Origin: Apostichopus parvimensis
Taxonomy: Eukaryota > Echinodermata > Holothuroidea > Aspidochirotida > Stichopodidae
Direction of reading: 5' to 3'
NCBI GenBank assembly: GCA_000934455.1
Contig: KN882667.1
Coordinates: 33,034 to 53,950, forward strand
Length of the DNA: 20,917 bases
Part shown: in pieces, positions 9,412 to 17,263 of the stretch
How the letters are laid out: each line of letters opens with the position of its first letter
How positions within the stretch are numbered: position 1 is the stretch's first letter
The notes under the pieces: model-generated
Told to the model about the DNA's origin: nothing
What the model saw: only the letters and a program-made list of their open reading frames with translations
Databases searched by the model: none
Position numbers and translations under genes: made by a program

Positions 9412-9671
9412 ACAGTACACAACTATATTCACAAGACAACTGATCGCTTGGTTAAAAATATGGTTTGAAAACATCTGCCAGGTGTTCAATATGATGTGGC
9501 CAACACTTAGGGACTATTTGATACACTTTACTGAGAATTGGATCTACCCTTGTAGCTTTTGCCAAATATTCAGCTAGTATTGGGAAATTTTCATTCTTTA
9601 CATTGACTCCAACACTTTCCCTTTCATTCCTTCATAGCTAGAGTCCTTTTTATGGCAGTCTAGACAATGCA

Positions 9672-10586
9672 TCACATCTCAAAACCCAAAAAAACTGTAC
9701 TGTCCTTTAGGTACTCACACTTTGGCAGTAGCAGATGAACATTGTACATGCTTAACCTTTCTAGATTTTCCTTGTTGGTCTCCCCACGAATCAAAATATC
9801 ATCCTGTTGACAGACACATTTCGGGACGCCTTGCCAAATTTGGTCCATTTTCGACTGGAATATCTTAGGTGCTGACTTAACACCATATGGTAGCTTTAAG
9901 TACGAATACATACCCCTATGTGAAGTAATAGTGAGAAACTTTTTACTCTTGTCATCAACTTTCCACTGAGAGGAAGTGTGCAACAAATCATGTTTCGAAA
10001 ACACCTTTTGAACCTGACAACTGAACCTACTAGTCTTGGGTTGTCGGTAAAGTGGTTTGCTCATATGCAACGGAAGCCTTTATACTAACTTTGTAATTGC
10101 CTAAATTTCTGGCAGATTTATCTGATTTGGGCACCGCAACCACTGAACTGGCCCACCTAAACCGATCCACTTTAATAATGACACCATTATACTTGAGTTT
10201 ATGCAATTCTGCTTTTACTGGCTCTCTTAAAGCATACGGTCATAACCCTTGGAAATGATTGCTATGTTTACGCAGCAATATATTTAAGCTATCTTTTGCA
10301 CTGGACTCGTTCATGACAGGCACCTTGTTCATACTGACACTGAAAATGCTATTCCAGTTAAGCATAGTTTATCTAACCAATTCCTTCCTAACAGGGATGG
10401 CTTTTAATTGCGATTAACAATAATAAGTGACAAGGTCAATGTTTGACCTGCATACTCCACGGTACACCACAACTTCTCACAGACATGAATCTCCAGTGTA
10501 AGCGCAGAGCCTTTAACCCTATCTAAAGAGGAAGATGAGGGACAGTAAAAGCAGTACAGCAATTTCCTCAGGATCAGTGTTTGCAA
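9672..10586 (-). pseudogene. pol: Ty3/gypsy pol relic: protease C-terminus and reverse transcriptase
   Basis: In the protease part (about 10586-10360) the frame contains VEYAGQTLTLSLIIV. A stop follows, then PSLLGRNWL, the usual end of gypsy protease regions. The RT part follows in pieces with ALREPVKAELHKL and WASSVVAVPKSD (about 10240-10100), then an open frame from 10070 to 9675. That frame contains SKHDLL with the first catalytic Asp, YLKLPYGVKSAPKIFQ, and the active-site box QQDDIL, where the expected Tyr of YxDD is Gln while both Asp residues are kept. It ends at VFLGFEM, where the RT thumb should continue but the sequence jumps to the pre-integrase linker. Clearly dead because of stops, frame changes and the missing RNase H. 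Confidence 0.85.
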
Positions 10587-10591
10587 TCAAG

Positions 10592-10628
10592 GCATGACAC
10601 ACACAGATCTGCATGACACACACAAACA
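10592..10628. repeat. Two-copy 19-bp tandem repeat
   Basis: gcatgacacacaca starts at 10592 and 10611. It lies at the upstream limit of recognisable gypsy protease sequence. Confidence 0.7.
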
Positions 10629-10797
10629 TCACCATGATTGCAAGGTTTCAAGTTAGACTGAAACCATTATACATGTAGGCCAAGCCCTCACACCCATGTA
10701 CTGAATAAGATTCAAAGCTCGTTTCTAGTGTTTGCACGGGGTACCCGGGTACCCACCCGAATCCTACAAAAGTGTCATTGTGTTTTTTTTGCGAACT

Positions 10798-11113
10798 GAT
10801 GGTTAACAAAATTTTCTGATTGACTAAGTGTGGTGTTAGGCTACCATGTAGTCGAAGATAACAGCAATAATGAAAATATTCCGTGGATATATATCTTATA
10901 ACTGCGTCACATATTCTGCGAATAAACAGATGGTGAGGCTAGATTTTCTCATTGACTTATTGTGGTGTTAGGCTACCATGTGGTCGAAAATAACAGCAGT
11001 GATGAAATTATTCCATGGATATTTCATAACCGGTCACAATTTCAGCGAATAAACAGATGGTTAGGCTTAATTTCCCCATTGACTTAGTTTGGTGTTAGGC
11101 TACCATGTGGAAG
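10798..11113. repeat. ~128-bp tandem repeat inside the hAT-like element (about 2.5 copies)
   Basis: Units start with 'gatggt' at 10798, 10929 and 11056 (periods 131 and 127). Each contains 'ttgactta..gtggtgttaggctaccatgt', and the first two continue with 'gtcgaa.ataacagca'. The third unit breaks off after the 'ctaccatgtgg' block. Confidence 0.85.
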
Positions 11114-11228
11114 AAATTGAAAGAATTTTCACTTTTATTATTTTTACATTTGTTTCTTCCATAGAAGGAAAAAACTGACAAGGAAATTTACGAGATGTTA
11201 CTAATGGATTATAGACGGGAGAACTAAA

Positions 11229-11245
11229 CAATAATAATAATAACA
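11229..11245. repeat. Short AAT microsatellite
   Basis: Five consecutive aat/taa-type units lie inside the hAT-like element. Confidence 0.6.
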
Positions 11246-11718
11246 AGTGGCTTTTTACGAAACGTTTAAATACCAAATTTGATAAAATTGCGGGAGTCGC
11301 GAAATCTTTCGGCTAATTCGAACCCTGGGCGTGCATAATAGATAGTAGTAGTAAAAATGTTTAAGAGCTAAAATGGATATTTATATTGTCTTATCCAATA
11401 GAGGTGGTGAGCGAACATAAACAGCGCTGGCAGTGCAATGTTAGTAGTGATGTAAATTATAAGAAGTTATTAACAAGTTAATAAAAGAAACAAAAGCAAA
11501 TAGAAATTATTTAGGAAGGTTCTATACCTTGACTTTCACTTATTTGAAGATGTTTACATTGTTAGTGGAAAATATATTTCATTTAGTACAGCATCCAATC
11601 TTGAAAATCGCGATACATGAGAATACAAAATTTGTTCGGGTATCCGGATCCCCGACGGGTTACGGCTCTCGGGTACCCGGTTCCCGATTTTTGGATCCGT
11701 GTAAACACTACTTATTTC

Positions 11719-12139
11719 ATACTTCTCTATTGAATGTACAGTGTCATTGGTCACAACGGAGGTCAACTTTAGGCCAAATTGGCCTAATTTGTATTGCGAA
11801 AAGTGACGTCGTGAACTTCTTCTTAAATGCAAGTTTAATGGTATTCAAAATTGTGTATGTATGCATGGAAATGGGTTGAGCCTCCTTGTGTGATGATTAT
11901 AGTGTGACCTTCACCTGGGTAAAAGGTCATTGGAATTAAAAGGCTGTTTTTGTCATTATGAGAATTTCAAAATGACTAATGAACCTAAACAATCACTGCA
12001 TAAAAGGATTTCTTGCCATATCCCTGTACAGTTGTCCTTTAATGAAGCAATTCCTATTTATCGTTCTTTTCTACCGTACCAACATTGCCATTTAGATTTT
12101 CATCATTGAACAAGAATAACCCATCCCTCCTCCCAACCC
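11719..12139. other. Spacer between two transposons; nothing recognised
   Basis: This intronic sequence lies between the right flank of the hAT-like element and the left end of the 4.7-kb element. It has no protein-like frame and no paired repeat. Confidence 0.4.
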
Positions 12140-12174
12140 TATATGGTCATTTTCACAATCAGTGGTGTAACTTT
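12140..12174 (+). repeat. Left 35-bp terminal inverted repeat of the 4.7-kb element
   Basis: It is an exact reverse complement of 16838-16872, and similarity stops abruptly on the inner side. Confidence 0.9.
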
Positions 12175-12659
12175 TGTACACTGGGGGCCAAAATTTCAAA
12201 CACCACATATTTTGAAATTTTTACTAACATTACATGTTAAAGGGTTCACATTTTTGGAACTTCAACTTTACACATATACATTAATGGGTGTAATATTTCG
12301 GTGGCTGTGTGACTCTAAGAAACTTTAAGCAAAAAGAATTTTTTTAAGCAACCATATTTAAACAGTTTTAAAACAGTACTCTGATTCAAGTAAACTTTAA
12401 ATTGGTAATCATTATATGTTACTTCAAAATGAAAAGGATTTGGCAGAAAGTTTTTAATACTATTGCAGATATTTCCATGTTAACTAAAAATTTATTGGAA
12501 AGCAAGGATTTTTTTCTTAATTTTAACTTTAAACTATTTGAAAAAAATAAAGGCAAGTCAAACACCCTAAATAATGTCTCCCCACAGAGGGCTAATATCC
12601 AATCCAATTGGCCTAAATATCCATGCAGTTTTGCAAACGTTGAAATTTTCCCACTTATG

Positions 12660-13077
12660 TGTTTCGGAGGTGACGTTAACATTTTATGTGTGTTTCGGAG
12701 TTGACAAAATGATTACAAGTTGTTGTAAAGGCTTTTTTGCTAATACCAAAGAAGTAAACACTTAATCCCAATGTATATTCCTAACATCTATAATCAAACA
12801 CTGATTTAAATGAAAACGTTTATGCCAAGTAGTAGAGAATGTATGTCAACTACCTGTACAACTAGTGAAACAAGTGAATGAATACAGAATACAGAATACA
12901 ATAGTTTTATGTTATAAAAGATAGGTAAATGTCAGGTAAAGCAAATGTGGGCATTTAAAAAGCAATGATTGGTAAACATTTGGTTGGAGTATTTTACTGT
13001 AGCACTCATATTGCAAATGATTATCTCACATACAACATATTGTATATACCTTCAGTAACTTTTGTTTCGGAGGTGAC
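12660..13077 (+). repeat. Left-arm cluster of the TGTTTCGGAGGTGAC motif (3 copies)
   Basis: Copies lie at 12660-12674 (exact), 12691-12705 (one base changed, GAGTTGAC) and 13063-13077 (exact). All read on the plus strand. Confidence 0.85.
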
Positions 13078-13591
13078 GCTTATTGTTTACACACTCCAGA
13101 AGGCTTGATTCATTCTAAAACACATAGAACTTACCTTGGAAAGTATGAAAAACATTAGAAGGATATGATGATAATATTTTAATGACATTCATGATACTAG
13201 AACTATGACTGCTTTTGCTGCCATTCATCATAACTTGGAGACAATACTGTATCCATTCAAAATCATTTGGTTAAATTCACACTGTTATGGCTAATTGCAT
13301 ATGAAATATACCACAAAGAAATGATTAACATTGCATAGCCATTAGCCATTCTGACTGCTAGTTACAATATCATTTAGGTTGGTCACACTTTGGCAGTGAA
13401 ACTTTCTGTCACATTCCTGTACCTTTTACAAATTTGAAGAGGACATGCAGTCTAATATTCTGGAAAAAAAACACATCATTATCATGACCTAACCACAGTC
13501 TATAAATATTTAAGTGAAAAGTTAGGTTAACACTTGTCGAAAACAGCATAAATGATAGGCTAAAAACATTTAACAGCAGCTTGGCTACTAT

Positions 13592-13616
13592 GGCCTTGTT
13601 CACATTTAAGAATGCA
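13592..13616 (+). repeat. Left 25-bp terminal inverted repeat of the nested element
   Basis: It is an exact reverse complement of 15002-15026. A third, imperfect copy in the opposite orientation lies at 13741-13768. Confidence 0.88.
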
Positions 13617-14528
13617 CCCGTACTTCAAGTCCGCAAGGGCAATTCATTCTCTTAGTGTGAACACTCCTTTACTCATACTTCAAGTCCGCGTGCAGTCTTA
13701 AGAATTTATCCTCCTTTCTGGGGTTTCATTCAATCGCTCTTGCATTCTTAATAAATGTAATGTGAACGGTCGCGGACTTAATGGTGACCCAAGATTTCCG
13801 GTTAAGTTATGAAAAATCCGATATATCAAGTTGCAGTGGGGCGGGTAGTACCTTCACGTATGTGTTTGTCAGAGCATTGCCCTTCTTTACAGGAACACTA
13901 CCAAACGATGCTTTTCGTGAACCCATTTTATTTTCTTTGAACCGATTTGACCAACACTGCAGAAAAGATCAGGTAACGGTTGTGAGACGAAAACAAACTG
14001 AATGACAGTCCACTTAAATATATTGTAATAACCTTAAATTCGTTGTACGCCGTACCGACAGATGTTTGAAGAGGCCAACATCTGTAATTTTATGGTTATT
14101 TCAAAACGGATGATTTGGGATTCGGTTGCTACGGAATTAAGTAAAAGGCTAAACCATCACGTCTGGCCTGGCCTATAATGAAAAAGTTGCACTAGCCTAC
14201 TGTATGCAGATACAGTATACCTTACTACGTCTTTATACCTAACATTAAATGCCTTCGATGTTGGATTAGCCTCAAATGCGACATCATGCAGTAAAACACT
14301 GACTAGCAAGACCGTTCGCTCATCCACTTAAAGGGTTTGGAAGAATTTCAAATCTGGGTTCACATGTTATGGTAATGCCAGTACGGAGGGGTTTGACTAC
14401 AGTATACTGCTTATCTACAATGATTGAACGTTGCCGTGCAGTGGTGTACGGAGTAGTAAGTACTAGTACAGCATATAAGACAATGGCAAAGCACAGGGGG
14501 AATGTAAACAGCTGATATGATCTTTTCA

Positions 14529-14547
14529 CGCCTGCGCAGTATATAAG
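14529..14547 (+). promoter_or_regulatory. Promoter-like cluster: NRF1-type half-site and TATATAAG
   Basis: CGCCTGCGCAGT is followed directly by TATATAAG within the nested element. A GC-rich activator-like word abutting a TATA box is unusual in this AT-rich intron. No coding sequence downstream was recognised, so activity is speculative. Confidence 0.3.
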
Positions 14548-15001
14548 TCTCGCAAGCAGACGAAACTTACTTGTTCTGAAATGTGAATGCGTCTTGCTCT
14601 TAACTTGTTGATCCTCCTCGCGGACTTAAAGGGTGTGACTCGCGCACAAAGAAACGTCTGATGCCGGTAATCTGACCTAGTTTCGACTGAGGTGTAACAG
14701 AAGTGTAAGACACCACCATCGATCCCAGAAAATACACGCGCAGCTTGCTACCGTCGGTAATTAGACACTAGTGTACAGTCAATACATGCAGCTTCGGTCA
14801 ATACCCATAACACAGTGTACATAGCAGCGATGTACATCTCAGGTCCAGCTAAAGATAACAAGGTATCACGTTTCATTACTGTCTGCATTTTGTAGCAATA
14901 AGAAAAAACTCCACTTGCAAGCAACGGAAAGTTAACTTTTTCATAGGGGGGCACGCAGTTTGGGGCGAGTCAATGCCTTTAATATAAATAATCGCCCAGG
15001 T

Positions 15002-15026
15002 TGCATTCTTAAATGTGAACAAGGCC
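15002..15026 (-). repeat. Right 25-bp terminal inverted repeat of the nested element
   Basis: It is an exact partner of 13592-13616. Confidence 0.88.
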
Positions 15027-15524
15027 TAAGAGACCATCTGGAGCAACAATCTAGAGTTAAATGAGAGTTCACTGTATAAAGGTTAGTTGTTGTAATTGGT
15101 TGTTAAGAAAAGGGAGGGGAATTCCCTGTTCAAATTGTATGTAATTTTGGGAAATCTCTTGTCAGACAATTTGCTGTGATAACAACAGCTCATTAAAGAA
15201 GCAATAAGATACTCTGTTTTTTTTGCAAATGTTACAGAAGCAGGTCTACATTTTGTAAACAAATATTCTGAACTTTTGTAGGATATTTACCTGGACCTAA
15301 TAGTAGAACCCTCCGTGGTTATTGTGGGAATCATGCAAATTACTGTGTGTACTGGTACAGGTCAACATGGTGCAAATTTAAACCTGTGAACATGTACTCA
15401 ACAGCACTGTAGAACTTACAGAAGGTAACATACAACTGCAGCACAAATGTATGCACTAGCAGAACATTTCAGAAATAAGCTCGAACAAAGGGACAGGTCA
15501 GTATATCACATGTAAACAATCAAT

Positions 15525-16498
15525 GTCACCTCCGAAACAATGGCAAATACCACAGGCAGATTAAGTTAATATCTGATAAATTTGTCCCATGTTAATAAAG
15601 TTTTAAAAACTGCATGTTTGGTGATTGTGATCTTTTTTGAACAGAAGTTCTTTACTAATTAATCATTTCATTCCAGTATGTTAATTAGGACTAATGTAAG
15701 CAATGGGCACGCTATCTCTTTGTCAAGAGAGGGGGAAAAGTGGCAAAAACACATATTTTTTATTTATTCAATAACTGTGCATGTAAGAGTTTCATTCATA
15801 CTTTCTTCAGTTGTTACAGTGTTTTCGAAGGGAGATCAAGTCATCCATTAGCATATTATTGTACAAAAACAGCAGAAATGTAAAACATGTAAAGTTAACA
15901 ATATTGTGTCACCTCCGAAACATTAATTTACAGTTTAATTCAAATTTAACATAATTAATAAAGGACCTGTTAAAAGATATTATCATACTGGTTGCTACAC
16001 CTCGACTTACTGTAATATGAGTTTTAGCCAAGGACGATGTTTATTGGATAAGTAGAGATCACATATTCCAACTAACCTGTTTCAGAGGTGACAAGGTGTT
16101 TCGGAGGTGACGCATATTAACGGAAAGTTAAGAATCTCCCAGAAATTAAAACGACTGGTCATGTTGTCACAACTTTTATTCAAATATTACGTTAGGAGGT
16201 GAGGTACATTTTAAGAAGTTCAATATGGCTATACTATTGTATACATAAAACTTGGGCTGAAGAATGCTTTGTTTTGGAGGTGACAGAAAAGTTAACGGAA
16301 AATTTAACATTAAATTTGAAATGTACGCAATTTTTTTTAAGAATTCCAAATGAAAAATATTTTAGACCCCAGATATTAGACACATTAGTTATCGTAATAA
16401 TGCAACCTTACTTAACAAAATTTACACTGATTAACTAGAACTTAGTTGCAGTCAAACTTAGGCACCAATTGTTAACGGAAAATGTCACCTCCGAAACG
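15525..16498. repeat. Right-arm cluster of the same motif (6 copies, both orientations)
   Basis: Complement-orientation copies (GTCACCTCCGAAACA) lie at 15525-15539, 15908-15922 and 16484-16498 (last base G). Plus-orientation copies lie at 16078-16092 (TTTCAGAGG), 16097-16111 (exact) and 16270-16284 (TTTTGGAGG). A companion word, TTAACGGAAA, lies close to three of them, near 16118, 16292 and 16473. Confidence 0.85.
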
Positions 16499-16837
16499 AC
16501 AAAATCTAGCAACCGGTCCTTGGAGAAGGAAACGAAGGAAACCTGGAGAACACAATTGCATTTTAGCTTGGACAATTGTTCATAATATCAACAAAGTAAG
16601 AATTGGAAAATACCTTACACCAAAAAGAACAGGCTCTGACAAAAACAGTGTAGTTGAGAGTGTACGGCTGAACTAGCATATTTTAAGCATATTTATGGCC
16701 ACCGAATCTACCTGAAGAAACCGAGAAAATTTGTTAAGCTACCCAAGGTAAACTTCACTTAGGATGGTCAAATGGCAAAAAATCTAAGAATTCTGGTATT
16801 TGGTCACTGAGTTACAAAGCAATAAGTGCCAATATTG

Positions 16838-16872
16838 AAAGTTACACCACTGATTGTGAAAATGACCATATA
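16838..16872 (-). repeat. Right 35-bp terminal inverted repeat of the 4.7-kb element
   Basis: It is an exact partner of 12140-12174. It lies only 46 bases from the splice donor of the upstream host exon (16919). Confidence 0.9.
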
Positions 16873-16918
16873 CAAGGATGGCATAGTGATTAGTGACTTC
16901 ACATATACCCTCACATAC

Positions 16919-17263
16919 CTTCTTGATTGGTCACTAAGACCCTCCATTCCAAGGCTGGTCTTTCATCTGCTGTTACAGTGATGGTGTAAATACCAGTCAC
17001 TGCAGCTGTCCCCATGGTAGTAGGTAGGGTAAGCGTAGTAGATTCACTGTTGATGTCCATCATTGCTCCACTTGGAACGCTAGGAATATTTTCCGTAAAA
17101 CTATAACGTTGTTCATTTACTGGAACATCTCTGTCAAGCATTGCTTTATCAAATGTAACACTGGCTGTTTGGGAATCACCTGTGTGTACTATAATGATAG
17201 TTGGATTTGTTGTGGCTGCTACTGGACTCCTTACCACAGCAACAAAGGGAGGATCAGACTGAC
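16919..17263 (-). CDS. Internal exon encoding an Ig-like/beta-sandwich extracellular domain (partial gene)
   Basis: This is a 345-nt exon, exactly 115 codons, running phase 1 to phase 1. On the minus strand it follows a pyrimidine-rich tract ending ttaccag and is followed by the donor gtatgtgag. The reading frame is open throughout and begins QSDPPFVAVV after a split codon. It has alternating hydrophobic strands (PTIIIVHTG, ASVTFDKAM, TTLTLPTT, GIYTITVTA, EWRVLVTN) typical of an extracellular beta-sandwich domain. There is no cysteine, so this is not a canonical disulfide-bonded Ig fold; an Ig-like or FN3-like domain is the best description. Symmetrical phase-1 exons are usual for extracellular modules of metazoan receptors and matrix proteins. 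The frame is open upstream through the acceptor by chance, so the in-frame ATG at 17309 is not taken as the start. The protein is not identified. The next exon recognised lies 16 kb downstream at 948-688. Confidence 0.72.

Larger units (their letters stand above)
6475..10640 (-). mobile_element. Degenerate Ty3/gypsy retrotransposon, 5'-truncated, interrupted by a DIRS-like element
   Basis: In minus-strand order the element shows the C-terminal half of a protease, reverse transcriptase, integrase zinc domain, integrase core, C-terminal module, pol tail and a purine tract. The order protease-RT-integrase is diagnostic of Ty3/gypsy. The gag and 5' LTR are not found to the right of ~10640, so the copy is 5'-truncated or cut by later events. 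The RNase H segment is missing, and stops and frameshifts occur throughout. The copy cannot encode its own mobility. The element at about 6635-8315 is a later insertion into it. Confidence 0.85.
10718..11718. mobile_element. Non-autonomous hAT-like element, 985 bp (10726-11710), with decayed 8-bp target duplication
   Basis: The ends are TAGTGTTTGCACGG at 10726-10739 and its complement CCGTGTAAACACTA at 11697-11710, giving 13 of 14 matches. The flanking octamers CTCGTTTC (10718-10725) and CTTATTTC (11711-11718) match at 6 of 8 positions, as expected for an old 8-bp target-site duplication of hAT transposons. GC-rich subterminal blocks of GGGTACCC/GGATCC type sit at both ends, including a perfect 16-bp palindrome at 10739-10754. 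There is no transposase, and the inside is AT-rich with a tandem repeat. The superfamily call rests on the 8-bp duplication and short TIRs. Confidence 0.7.
13592..15026. mobile_element. Nested 1.4-kb non-autonomous element with perfect 25-bp inverted repeats
   Basis: Positions 13592-13616 (ggccttgttcacatttaag...) and 15002-15026 are exact reverse complements over 25 bases. The flanking triplets are TAT on the left and TAA on the right, which could be a decayed 3-bp TWA duplication as in PIF/Harbinger; this is weak. Internal copies of the terminal word (attctta..tgtgaac) appear near 13650 and 13741-13768, and a second motif, acttcaagtccgc or its complement, occurs four times. No transposase was found; short open frames at 13781-14005 and 14320-14529 have no recognisable character. 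It is inserted in the larger 12140-16872 element. Confidence 0.75.
12140..16872. mobile_element. 4.7-kb transposon-like element with perfect 35-bp inverted repeats and a nine-copy 15-bp motif; superfamily unknown
   Basis: Positions 12140-12174 and 16838-16872 are exact reverse complements over 35 of 35 bases, starting tatatggtcattttcac. The outer bases suggest a TA or TATA target, but this is not decisive. Within the ends are nine copies of TGTTTCGGAGGTGAC or its complement, three in the left arm and six in the right arm, all 370-1340 bases from the nearer end. This is the usual layout of subterminal transposase-binding sites. A younger 1.4-kb element at 13592-15026 interrupts it, so its original length was about 3.3 kb. 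No transposase-like frame was found. The open frame at 16482-16676 starts on a motif copy and has no family resemblance that I recognise. Confidence 0.72.
949..16918 (-). other. Inferred ~16-kb intron of the minus-strand gene, packed with nested transposons
   Basis: The two recognised exons have matching phase-1 boundaries and the same orientation, so the interval is inferred to be one intron with donor gtatgtgag at 16918 and acceptor ctcag at 950-949. It holds at least five mobile elements plus tandem repeats. All coding potential inside it that I could recognise belongs to transposons. Short host exons of fewer than about 100 bases could be hidden here, and a cDNA would be needed to exclude them. 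Confidence 0.6.

Noticed and set aside
11290..11335. Minus-strand 'agggttcgaatta', like a tRNA/SINE B box
   Set aside because: No A box or cloverleaf could be found at the right distance, and the sequence is inside the hAT-like element.
13656..13770. Direct repeats suggesting a CRISPR-like or satellite array
   Set aside because: They are scattered partial copies of the nested element's own ends, irregularly spaced and in both orientations.
16482..16676. Basic 64-residue open frame in the right arm of the 4.7-kb element
   Set aside because: Its ATG coincides with a motif copy (GTCACCTCCGAAACG) and the peptide shows no recognisable domain; a chance frame is more likely.
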